DNA of 64,000 nucleotides from Paralithodes platypus (lineage: Eukaryota; Arthropoda; Malacostraca; Decapoda; Lithodidae), in assembly GCA_032716605.1 (NCBI GenBank), contig CM064495.1, forward strand, positions 23,670,586 through 23,734,585, written 5' to 3'. This document shows positions 55,155-64,000 of the stretch, piece by piece. Positions within the stretch are counted from its first letter, which is position 1. The number at the start of each line of letters is the position of its first letter. The notes beneath the pieces were generated by a model that saw nothing but the letters and a program-made list of their open reading frames with translations, made no database searches and was not told the DNA's origin. The position numbers and the translations under genes are program-made.

Positions 55155-57074
55155 ACAAACGCAGTCAGTCGCGGGTTTGATGCGAGATATTTGTCTAGGC
55201 GGAGTTTAAATGAATCAACGGTGCTGCAGTCTATAACGTCTCGGGGGGAAGCCCATTCCACAAGTTGGCAACTCGATTGAAGAAGAAATTCTTAGATTCG
55301 TGTGAGTTAAAAGATTTACCAATAATTTTGCAACCGTTTCCCCGCGTGTAATTAGATTGGTCGATAGTGAAGTACTTAATACAGTTCATATTGTCGATGC
55401 CTTTGATGATTTTGAACACTTGAATTAAGTCACCTCTTAATCTGCGCTGGGTTAAAGGAAATAGATTTAATTCTCTAAGATGCTCTTCGTATGGTTTGTT
55501 CTTTAGGCTAGGTATCATTTTGGTAACTCTACGTTGAACTCGTTCTAGCTTGTTTATATCTTTTTGGTAATAAGGGCACCAGGATTGAACGCAGTATTCC
55601 AGAAGAGGGCGGACTAAGGAATTGTAAAGGGTTAGGATAACTTCTTTGGATTTATGCTCAAATGACCTGCCTATAAAGCCAATTATTTTGTTTGCCTTCT
55701 TAACAACTTCTGAACATTGTTGACTCGGTTTTAGGTTACTCGATATTGTTACTCCCAGATCGGTTTCTCTGTTTACATTCTTAAGCTGAGTGCCATTCAT
55801 CGAATAGTTTGCTTTCTCATTTAGGTATCCGATATGTAGTACTTTACATTTATCCGCATTGAAACTCATTTGCCAAATTTGAGCCCAACATGACAATTTA
55901 TCTAGATTGTGTTGCATATCCTCAACTTGTTCTTTAGAGTACGCTATTTGCAATTTTTGTATCGTCAGCAAATTTTGAGATTGTACAGGTGAGACCCTCA
56001 TCTATGTCATTGATGTAAATTAGAAAGAGAATAATAGGTCCTAGTATCGATCCCTGGGGTACCCCGCTACTTACATTGGTCCATTTAGATGCCTTACCGT
56101 TTATGACTACTCTTTGCTTTCTGTTGCTGAGCCAATTTTCTATCCATTTCAACACACCGTCTTGTATTCCATGCGCTTTTAGTTTTAGCAGTAAACGTTT
56201 GTGGGGAACTTTGTCAAAGGCCTTTTGAAAATCAAGGTATATAATATCTACAGCTTTACTCTCATCGTAGAGGTTGAGGATATCGTGGAAGAAGTCTAAG
56301 AGGTTTGTTAAACAGGAACGTTTTTTTACGAAAGCCGTGTTGAGTATCTTTAAGTATGTTATTTTCCTCTAAGTGATTTACGAGTCTGTCTCTTATGACC
56401 GTTTCTAGCATTTTACATACAACTGAGGTTAAGCTAATTGGACGATAGTTAATGGGTAGGGATTTGCTGCCTTTTTTTAATATCGGTGTTACGTTGGCTA
56501 GCTTCCACTGATCAGGCATAGTTCCAGACTGCAAGGATTTATTGAATAGTAATGTCAGTGGTTTGGAGAGCTCATTCTTAGCTTCCTTTAGAACTCTAGG
56601 CGAGATTGTATCAGGTCCAGGCGTTTTATTGACCTTGAGTTTATCTAAACAATTCAATACTTCTCTCTCTGTAACGGTGATATTGCTTAGAACATCTGAA
56701 TTATCAATCTGAATCGGCGATGGTGTAGGGATATCACTGAGGTCTTCTGTTGTAAAAACTGATGCAAAGAATATATTGAGGGCATTACTCATTTGTACTT
56801 CGTCTTTGCTGTATTCTCCATTTCCATCGACTAACGGTCCAACAGTTGAAGTAACTACTTTTTTCTTTCTGATATAACTATAGAATTTTTTCGGGTTTGT
56901 TTTACTTTGATTCACAATATGTAACTCTAAGGTCTTTTTACTTTGCTTAATTAACTTTTTGGCTTTGCGTCGTAGCTCTACAAATTTCACCCATTCTTCG
57001 TCATTTTGTGAGGATTTTAATCTATCATTAGCAAATTTTTTAGCAAGCAGGCAGTTTGAAATATCTTTATTCCA
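55155..57074 (-). pseudogene. L-G reverse transcriptase and C-terminal region
   Basis: 56990-56262: FVELRRKAKKLIKQSKKTLELHI, LKVNKTPGPDTISPRVLKEA, PDQWKLANVTPILKKGSKSLPINYRPISLTSVV and TQHGFRKK, then a homopolymer frameshift. 56250-55934: [19 protein letters not shown] (catalytic Asp), [36 protein letters not shown] and FADDTKIA (catalytic Asp pair). 56001-55231: DKLSCWAQIWQMSFNADKCKVLHI, ETDLGVTISSNLKPSQQC, SLVRPLLEYCVQSWCPYY and LTQRRLRGDLIQVFKII. A final shift near 55235 precedes SFKLRLDKYLAS. Confidence 0.9.
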
Positions 57075-57978
57075 CTATTTGGGCTTATTATTGTGGCCTG
57101 GACGCCGTATTTTAGATGGTATGCAGTCTTGCACTGCTTTTAGGTAAGTGGTTTCGAATAACTTCCAAGATGTATTTATGTCGTTATTGTTAATTAAAAA
57201 GCTCCAGTCAGTTTCTTTAAACATAGCTCTAAGTTTATGGAAGTTTGCTTTCTTGAAATTAGGGATTTTTTCGATGCTACTATTTGGTTCGTTACTAGTA
57301 AACTTTAAAGTGAAAGTTATCGTACGATGGTCGCTGTTACTGAATTCATCACCAACATTCAAATTCTCTATTAATTCTTCTTTTGTTGCAAGTACAATGT
57401 CAAGAACGTTATTACCACGGGTCTGCGTTTGAACAAATTGATAAAGCGAACTCTCTTGCAAGTTCGTATACAAGTCATGTCCGGAGTGTGAAGTAAGAGT
57501 ATCGCCCCACTTGGTCACAGGTAAATTAAAGTCGCCAAAAATTACGGTGTCTTGCGAGTTACTTACATCTGCAATTTGTTCGTAAATTTCTCGGTCAGTT
57601 TGCACTGATTGAGCTGGAGGTCTGTATATTAACGCAAGTATTATTTTTGTACCTTTATTATTCTTTATTAGCACAAAAGATGTGTCGACGTTCACAATTT
57701 GAGGGTTTGACAAGAGGGTAGGGTTAAGACTTTCTTTGATATAAAGTAAAACGCCACCTCCATTTCGATTAATTCGGCTTTTCTCAAACATTACATAACC
57801 GGAAAGTGAATACTCCGCTAAAAAGTATCTATCTTCTGTATTGAGCCAAGATTCTGTTATGCCAATCACACCATAATTTTCTGTAAACACTAGCTCCTCT
57901 AAATCTGAAAATTTATTGCGTATGGTACGAGCGTTTGCATAGAAAACCTTTAAATTTGTTATTTTAGAACTCACGGGG
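57075..57978 (-). pseudogene. L-G APE-type endonuclease
   Basis: The minus frame carries ITNLKVFYANARTIRNKFSD, GITESWLNTEDRYFLAEYS (catalytic Glu), RNGGGVLLYIKESL, LALIYRPPAQS, IFGDFNLPVTKW (GDFN), TRGNNVLDIVLATK and GDEFSNSDHRTI (SDH). The N-terminal Leu/Ser run in the open frame is translated CT microsatellite. An in-frame TAG after HNNKPK separates it from the RT part in the same phase. Confidence 0.9.

Positions 57979-58020
<42 letters not shown>
57979..58020. repeat. (GA)n microsatellite between tandem LINE copies
   Basis: A G-run and a 42-bp GA tract lie exactly between the 5' end of L-G and the 3' terminus (GTACAAAGGAAATC, inverted) of the upstream partial copy. Confidence 0.95.
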
Positions 58021-58025
<5 letters not shown>

Positions 58026-58287
58026 AAGGAAATCAAGCAACAACAGATCTAGTGACCCTTCTAGGTTGCTTGTCCTCCAAAACACTGAGGATCAAGTGTC
58101 CAAACAGTGGATTAGAGTGGCTAAGGGAACATTGGAAAGGGAATTACTGCCCTGGAACTAATATCCGTGGCAGGATTAGGAAGTTAGTAGGGGACAGATG
58201 GGTTAGTAACTGAGGGGGGGATAAAATAAAGTTATTCATTTACAAACGCAGTCAGTCGCGGGTTTGATGCGAGATATTTGTCTAGGA
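58021..58287 (-). mobile_element. Second, 5'-truncated L-G 3' end in tandem
   Basis: About 96 percent identical to 54935-55201, same orientation. It covers the last ~22 codons (to the AFVNE-stop) and the 3' UTR, ending in one TCCTTTGTAC unit. Confidence 0.9.
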
Positions 58288-58317
58288 GGGTGAGAAAGGG
58301 GTGTGCTTTAGTTTATT

Positions 58318-58319
58318 AT

Positions 58320-58387
<68 letters not shown>
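58318..58387. repeat. (CT)n microsatellite
   Basis: About 68 bp of CT, just beyond the 5' end of the partial L-G copy. Confidence 0.95.
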
Positions 58388-58389
<2 letters not shown>

Positions 58390-58892
58390 TCTGTCTTGCG
58401 GCGCGCACTTCTGCATTATATTTCTTCCGCAAATTAGACAATACATCTCTTAATTCAGTATATTATCATCATTACCATTTATTGTAAAACATCGAAATGT
58501 ACAAATGTTGGCATATAGTCCATTGGGATAGATAGTATGTGACCACCTGAATCAAACATGTTCTGCACTGCAATAATAGTGTGTTCAAATGTAATACAAA
58601 TGGTACAAACAGAACCGTTTCACTCATTTTGGTGTTCAACATAGCACACATAAACGATTGAGCCACTTTGTATGTGAATTATTTTTTGCTACATTAAACA
58701 AAAATGCAGTATATTAAGCTGAACAAAATTGGCTATCGGTAGTTAAAACAAGAACACGAACAATTATATCTGGATTCCAAGCCTTTAAATATTCCATACT
58801 CGAAGTATTTATTAATAAATAAAGCTGTACAAGCGATAGCGAGCCTGAAATTTAGAAGAAACCTGCCAAAGACCAGGACATTATTCTATGGA

Positions 58893-58929
<37 letters not shown>

Positions 58930-59145
58930 GTAGTAGTAGTAGTATTAGTAATATATATATATTTTTTTAATACACATGTCAACTTGCATGGAGGTCTGTG
59001 GGGCGTATTTTAGCATGAAGGGCGTCTGGTCAGACCTTTTAGTCTGGGGGTAAACTCAAAATGTATTACTCGAAATCTGCAAAAAAATAAATAAAAATAA
59101 AATAAAAATAAACCCTTATTAATTTAATAAGTCTGGAGAGTGTTA
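58388..59145. other. Gene-free stretch with a family A fragment and triplet repeats
   Basis: 58826-58890 (GCGATAGCGAGCCTGAAATT, GAAACCTGCC) matches family A. 58893-58944 is (ATT)n then (AGT)n. No coding signal. Confidence 0.5.
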
Positions 59146-59224
59146 AGCCCGAGTTTCACGATCTATCGATCGAGGAATTTTAACGGCAGATTGTATTGAA
59201 GTCTGGAATCCGTGACACGCTATC

Positions 59225-60626
59225 TATCTATCTATCTATTGCCTGATACCGTGATCCCCGAAGGGGTGGCCACGAACGAACCGCCGCCACGCACCTCTGT
59301 CCCCAGTCAGTCGACGCCCCTCCCCCCAACCAGCCCGCCTTCGTTCATGTACTTCCTCACTCCATCCTTCCACCTCTCATTCGGTCTACCTCTCCCTCTC
59401 TGTCCATCCACCTCGCTCTCGTACACCCTCTTAGTCATTCTCTCGCTTTCCATACGTTCCATATGGCCGAACCATCTCAAGTTGTTCCTTTTCACACTTT
59501 CCAGCACATCTACCTCCACACCACACCTCCTTCTTACTTCCTCATTAGTCTGTCTATCCCTCCATGTAACTCCGCACGCACTCCTTAAGTAATTCATTTC
59601 CACTGCTCTCACTCTTGGTCTGAGTCTCTCAACCAACGTCCATGCGTCGCTTCCGTAAGTCAGTGTCGGGATTACCACAGTGTCATGCAAGGACTTCTTC
59701 ACTTCCATACTGACCACCCTATTTCTTGTTACTGCTTTTAGCATTCCTACAACCCTCTTCCCCTGTTGTACCCTCTCCCGCACTTCTTCATCCATAGTCC
59801 CATCTTTACTCAACACACTGCCCAGATACTTAAAAGAGTTGACGATCTCCATAGCCTGACCGTTCAGCTTCACCTCACACTCTGTGACTTCACCCCTTTC
59901 GAAGACCATAACCTTGCTCTTCCCCGCATTTACCTTCAAATTCCGTTTTTCGCACACTGTTCCAAACTCATTTACCAGACCCTGCAACTCCCATTCATTA
60001 TCACTCATCAGAACTGTATCATCCGCAAACAGCAGTATAGGTAGCTTCCACTCAATTCCCTCCCTTTTCAGCGATACACCAACTCTTGATAGTATTTCTT
60101 TCATGACTCCATCCATATATACAGTAAACAACCACAGGGACATCACACACCCCTGTTTCAAACCAACATTCAGGTCAAAGAACTAGCTCTGCTCACTCTC
60201 CACACGTACTGCTGCCTTTGCACCCTCATACATGCTCTTCACTGCTTTCAGCAACTTGCCCTCTACTCCGTATATTCTAAGTACTTTCCACAAACCTCTA
60301 TCCACTCTGTCATAGGCCTTCTCCAAGTCCATAAAGGCAACCTACACCTTTTGTTTCTTCTCCAGATATTTCTCCACAACACAATTCAGGGTAAAAATCT
60401 GATCTACACATCCTCTTCCCTTCCTAAAACCTCCCTGCTCGTCGCCTATCTATTTCTCCGTTCTCACTCTCACTCTCTCAATCACTACCCTACTGTATAC
60501 CTTCCCTACTACACTTAGAAGACATATTCCTCGGTGGTTACCACACACTCCTCTTTCCCCTTTGCCCTTATATAGGGGGACTATTATGCCAGTCTTCCAG
60601 TCATCGGGTGCACTCCCCTATCATAT
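59225..60626 (-). mobile_element. LINE L-E copy 2 with 8-bp TSD
   Basis: ACGCTATC occurs at 59217-59224 and 60627-60634. Minus-strand insert with a (GATA)n tail (CTAT on the plus strand, 59221-59240). It runs from the RT entry (DDWKTGIIVPLYKGKGERGV near 60600) to the C-terminus. The palm region 60180-60560 has stops (GFRKGRGCVDQIFTLN, FMDLEKAYDRVDR readable). From 60161 a clean 284-codon frame runs to 59307. Confidence 0.9.
59307..60161 (-). pseudogene. L-E RT palm, thumb and C-terminal region (284 codons)
   Basis: The minus frame starts within KQGCVMSLWLFTVYMDGVMKE and contains LPILLFADDTVLMSDNEW with the catalytic Asp pair, RNLKVNAGKSKVMVFERG, FKYLGSVLSKDGTMDEEV, VIPTLTYGSDAWTLVERL, RSACGVTWRDRQTNEEVRRR, LRWFGHMERMESERM and GRGRPNERWKDGVRKYMN. 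About 96 percent identical to 39076-39760 over the shared part, so both copies are young. The upstream part of the RT is broken, so the copy is dead. Confidence 0.9.
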
Positions 60627-60634
60627 ACGCTATC

Positions 60635-60957
60635 ATATAATTTATAACAAAAATTCATATTTTTCCAAGTGTTGTATGTGACTATTCAAGATTATTAAAT
60701 ACCATAAAATATCATCATAATGAAGGTGAACATATTCAGATAATAGTTTATGTTTCATCATAATTCTGATTACGATACTGTGACTCCGAGAACATCATCT
60801 GCTAAAGTGCTCGTGTGACGCCGGCTTTATTGGCCAAGGATTGTAAGGGAAAGAGAGGGAAGGAGTGAGGCATTATGGGTGTGAAGAAGATAATAATATA
60901 TAGAGTCCATAATATAATACACTTATCAATTAAGTATAGTGACTGATATAACGGGGT
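60635..60957. other. AT-rich stretch with a MITE-like terminus
   Basis: 60795-60832 (CATCTGCTAAAGTGCTCGTG, TGACGCCGGCTTTA) is an inverted relative of 46846-46875 and weakly of 59146-59170. The L-E copy may therefore sit inside an older MITE spanning about 59146-60832. No gene. Confidence 0.35.
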
Positions 60958-60967
60958 TAGACCAGAA

Positions 60968-61213
60968 GTGCCACCATATCTGCCCCCACATCCGGAAGTA
61001 CTAACATCACAAATATCACGGATAGCAGCGATCAGGTCAAAGAGAAGAAACAAGAAAACGACCTTGTCCAGAGCAGAAATACCTCAGTGCCCCATACAAA
61101 CAGAAATACCTCAGTGCCCCATACCACAACAAAAACAAATTCCGGTGCGCCCAGGATACACGCCGCTCCCCGAGACAGGAGATTACTCATCTAGAACCAG
61201 ATCTAAAATATGA
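60968..61213 (+). CDS. Small basic, proline-rich open frame, function unknown
   Basis: 81 codons from ATG 60968: PPYLPPHPEVLTSQISRIAA, a KRRNKK cluster, a duplicated EIPQCPI heptad (from a ~25-bp tandem duplication at 61076-61125), then PGYTPLPETGDYSSRTRSKI. The Pro-rich, Arg/Ser-ending tail is reminiscent of the end of Gypsy-type polyproteins, but no pol motif lies upstream. It may be a retroelement scrap or chance. Confidence 0.2.
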   Translation: MPPYLPPHPEVLTSQISRIAAIRSKRRNKKTTLSRAEIPQCPIQTEIPQCPIPQQKQIPVRPGYTPLPETGDYSSRTRSKI

Positions 61214-62070
61214 TGAAGAGTATTTTATGCAAATACTTCACCAGCCCCCAACATTTATGCATAATTATTCCTACAGCCATGATGTCCACAAACAACGAAA
61301 GAAGAAGACGAACCGCTGGTAGCCAAAACCTATTATAAAAGGACGTGATTAGACAAAAGCCAGCAGAACAAGAAAATCATTATCATGTCTCCAAACAGGC
61401 TGTCTAAAATATGAGTTTAGTTTTAAACAATACAGAATAACATTTCCCATGTATCCCTATGTACATTGTATTTTTAAGATTATTATTAACGACACAGTAA
61501 TTCAGAAACTAAAAATCGCATGTCCCTCCTTTACCGACATCCATTAGTCAGGTGATAACCGCTAATGTGTAATACTACCTGAGAATTTCCAAGGAAAGGT
61601 AGGCAACTCAATGCAACAATACTTTCCCTGTTAAGCCTCGGCTGAAACGGATCATGTACACTGGTTGAGAGCCTGGAGCAGCGGTGGGTGAGAGTGTGTA
61701 GGAGAGCTAGAAGTATCCATTCTAGTTGTGTGTGTGACGAACGGCGTCCTCCTCTGGTGCAAACAGAAGGAGGGACTTAGACTGTAGACGTGTGTTCCGT
61801 CGACCAGATCTCTCATGGCTCCTACTTCTTCCCCGCACCCCAGACTAAGTGTTTCTGTGTTACTGTGTGTTGGAATTGTTGCTAAGGGTTTGAGATATGT
61901 TAGTGTTCAACTAACGTAACTTTAGAGGCCATATAAGGACTCTCCTTACTGTAACTTTTCCCTCGTGTTAAGAGAAGAAGACACACTATAAATACAGTTG
62001 CTATATCTATAACACTCTGGATATAATTCATTTATATTCCATATAAAGGTTATATACTGTATATTATTAT
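61214..62070. other. Gene-free stretch
   Basis: No coding signal. 61640-61960 is less AT-rich and contains no recognised motif. It could be LTR-like, but no second copy or termini were found. Confidence 0.4.
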
Positions 62071-62076
62071 TTGTAT

Positions 62077-62205
62077 TAATCTCACCACCACACCCCCAAT
62101 GAAATTAATTAAAGTATATATGATCCACCGGGATTCGAACCCGGGTTATCACACACATATTTTTGCCACCTTAACCATTACACCACCAGGACGGTTTTAT
62201 TAGAC
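62077..62205 (-). mobile_element. tRNA-derived SINE
   Basis: The minus strand reads TCCTGGTGGTGTAATGGTTA (A-box region, near 62190-62170), a variable arm with CAAAAATATGTGTG, a perfect B box GGTTCGAATCC (62131-62141), then CGGTGGATCATATATACTTT and the core TTAATTTCATTGGGGGTGTG. Same family as 16345-16406. The tRNA-like region is 72 nt with an intact T-arm, but the acceptor stem does not close, so it is not called as a tRNA gene. Confidence 0.7.
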
Positions 62206-62559
62206 CTAATATTGATACCATACACTACACATAATTACCCGTGAGCATTCTCAGATCTTATTCCGTTTGTGTTATTATCTATTTGGGTCATAAAGTGTAT
62301 CATTCCAGTGTCTACAGAGAGTGTACTTAATTATAGGATTGATTTATGTAATTTATAATTAATCTCTCACGTCCCTGAATCAGTTTATATTGATTTTTAT
62401 TATTCTGATTTCCCCATTTAATTCCTAAATTATTCAAACCCTATATCGAAGAGTTAGTAAATTAATTCTATTTCTTTCATAACCCATATTTAGCTCTATA
62501 TAGCTAATACTTTATTCTATAATTCGGTCAGTCACGTTATACGACGAATATTATTTTAT

Positions 62560-62960
62560 CCACCAGTTTCGCGAATTTATATTTAATTTAACCGTGTTAA
62601 TAGCCCTATTTGGCTACTTCTAAATTCACAACGTGTTCTGCGAGTTTATTTTATTGATTATATACTTTGCCTTTATTTTGGCGAGTCTTATTTTACGTTG
62701 CAGTTCCGGGAATCAATTATTCCTCATTACTGTATATCTAGCCCCATTCGGCTAAAAGTTAAATTCACTACGCATTCTGTGAGTTCATTTTCTTTATTAT
62801 TCATTGCGCCCTTATTTTGGTGATTCCGATTTACGTTACAGTTCCGGGAACTATCAATTCCTCATTACTGTATAATCAGCTTCCTTTAGCTAATTTTATT
62901 TCACTACACGTTACTGTGAAATTTAAGTTCCTCGATTCCCGTGTTGTTTCTACCACGTGT
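62560..62960. repeat. Diverged ~140-bp tandem repeat, about 3 units
   Basis: The series TTYGGCTA...AAATTCAC, GTGTTCTGCGAGTTYATTTT, CCTTATTTTGGYGA, TTTACGTTRCAGTTCCGGGA, CTCATTACTGTATA recurs at about 62608, 62752 and (partly) 62880. About 25 percent divergence. AT-rich and non-coding. Confidence 0.6.
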
Positions 62961-63840
62961 CTCGACTAAGGATTATTTTTATAATAGTCTTGATATATCC
63001 TTCTTTGCTTTTCTAACTTTAACCTTTGAACTAAATTAATATTTGCTAGACCTAGGATTAACGTCACTTTTACGCGCTGCCATCCTAGACTCAGTTTTGC
63101 ATATTTAGAATATTTATTTACCCAGCATAGCAGTAGACTTGACCTACCCTTGAGGGTGCGGTATCTTTGATGCTAATACCTGTTGACCCAGTATCGCACT
63201 AGCCAGCCCGTACCCACTGTCCATTTTACTACCTGGGACAAATAAAACCTGTTATTGACCACACTGTGTACCTCTCTGTATGTACTTGTTTTCAGATACA
63301 TATATTGTCATCATATATAGGTTTTTATGTTGTGTCTTATTGTCCATTTATGTTTTATGTTATGTTATAATCCTATGAATTATTAGATATTATCCTATGA
63401 ATTATGAATTATTATTAGAATCCTATGAATTATCATTATTATATGATGAGAGTGAACTTTCATTATTCTCATCAAGTGTTTAAGCATTGGAATTAGGTCT
63501 CTATACCTAAGGTCCTGATGTTTATAAACTGTATTAGCTATTAAGGAATAAAACATGTGTACCTAACTTGTGTATTCATTGTCGTTGGAGGAGATTGAGT
63601 GAAACAAATATTATTTATATCAAAGCTAGTTGTGTTCCTGTCGAATGATCTCAAGTTCTGAATGTCCTAAAATAGGAATAGTACAGACCAATACAACTGT
63701 GCTGGATTACAGCGTCGCATAACAGTGACAGTAATATAAGGGTAGGAAGGTATATCACTATCAATATACCCAATTATCTTATATACCTTTACCATACCTT
63801 TGTATGTGTTACAGCGTAGGTTAGCTAGAAGAGCGTATAA
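62960..63840. other. AT-rich gene-free stretch
   Basis: It contains a small ATCCTATGAATTAT tandem (63370-63436) and a relative of the ATATACCCAATTAT dispersed repeat (63735-63800). No coding signal. Confidence 0.5.
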
Positions 63841-63847
63841 AGGAAGT

Positions 63848-63998
63848 TCTATGTCTATAATTCACTATTGACCTTCTTAACTGTACTTCTAGCCCTATCT
63901 ATTCTTATATCGATCACTCCACCCTCTATGTCTATAATTCACTATTGACCTTCTTAACTGTACTTCTAGCCCTATCTATTCTTATATCGATCACTCCA
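63848..63998 (+). pseudogene. L-A RT palm scrap, tandemly duplicated (77-bp units)
   Basis: TCTATGTCTATAATTCACTA through ATCGATCACTCCACC occurs twice (from 63848 and 63925). One frame reads DLLNCTSSPIYSYIDHSTLY, clearly the HSYADDSTLH palm motif of L-A with the catalytic Asp pair changed to Asp-His. Fragment only; the second unit runs into the window end. Confidence 0.75.
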
Positions 63999-64000
63999 TC

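Larger units (their letters stand above)
54909..57978 (-). mobile_element. CR1-like LINE (L-G), ORF2 almost complete
   Basis: Minus strand from just inside a (CT)n tract (57978) to a 3' terminus of repeated TCCTTTGTAC units (54913-54945). ORF2 codes endonuclease, RT and C-terminus with few lesions: one in-frame TAG near 57075, a +1 shift in an A7 run near 56320, and one shift near 55960. ORF1 is absent, as the copy is 5'-truncated. The CDS ends at an AFVNE-stop near 55155 and the 3' UTR follows. Its last ~265 bp are also present upstream in tandem at 58021-58287. Confidence 0.9.

Noticed and set aside
54909..58287. The 265-bp direct repeats around L-G as LTRs
   Set aside because: The repeats contain the LINE's last codons and 3' UTR, lack TG...CA ends, and the interior is a CR1-like LINE.
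62123..62194. Functional tRNA gene on the minus strand
   Set aside because: The A and B boxes are good, but the acceptor stem does not pair and it continues into a SINE body also found at 16345.

Overview
This window is eukaryotic and looks like repeat-dense intergenic DNA from an arthropod genome, most likely a decapod or other malacostracan crustacean. That assignment is an inference. It rests on a TTAGG-type telomere motif inside one element, abundant AT, CT, CA, GATA and ATT microsatellites, several tRNA-derived SINEs, and LINE proteins of the kind common in crustacean genomes. I see no host protein-coding gene, rRNA or credible functional tRNA gene. Almost every long open frame is either a retroelement or DNA-transposon protein, or an artefact of a satellite or microsatellite.

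Layout. 0-9.7 kb: AT-rich DNA, a decayed TA-flanked Tc1/mariner/IS630-type element (1996-3780) with a transposase N-terminal remnant, a 1.75 kb trinucleotide array (4966-6715), and large palindromic elements (family A, 6.7-8.2 kb). 9.7-15.7 kb: a fragment of LINE family L-A, then a minus-strand LINE (L-D) interrupted by at least three DNA elements with different target duplications (TA, an 8-bp site, TTAA). 16-24.4 kb: compound microsatellites, SINE pieces, a chimeric and inverted L-A fragment, and a dimeric tRNA-like SINE split by a 1.5 kb element with TTA duplications and 45-bp perfect inverted ends. 24.7-29.5 kb: a retroposon with 13-bp target duplications and an (AAC)n tail, then 106-bp, 73-bp and 28-bp satellites. 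29.8-35.8 kb: a nearly full-length CR1-like LINE (L-B; SGNH-esterase ORF1, endonuclease and RT ORF2) carrying a 1.7 kb candidate solo LTR. 36-43 kb: SINE, 55-bp and 60-bp satellites, LINE ends, a second retroposon copy and a piggyBac-like MITE. 43.5-46.8 kb: an L-A LINE split by a CAG-flanked element. 47.4-53.4 kb: a CR1-like LINE (L-C) split by a 3.6 kb element with about 300-bp inverted repeats that encodes a large FEN/PIN-like nuclease with a C-terminal CXC domain. 54.9-58.3 kb: a third CR1-like LINE (L-G, minus) preceded by a tandem copy of its own 3' end. 59.2-60.6 kb: an L-E LINE with target duplication. 60.6-64 kb: AT-rich DNA, a SINE head, a diverged minisatellite and a tandemly duplicated L-A scrap.

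How the parts fit. LINE reading frames act as insertion traps. Removing each inserted element plus one copy of its target duplication restores the local reading frame, which fixes element boundaries and superfamily-type duplications (TTAA, TTA/CAG, TA, ATTA). The most interesting items are the nuclease-encoding inverted-repeat element at 48980-52564, recurrent TA-CCGG-TA micro-insertions in the first 15 kb, a foldback element centred on inverted telomere-like repeats, and a 73-bp satellite built from a SINE tRNA head.
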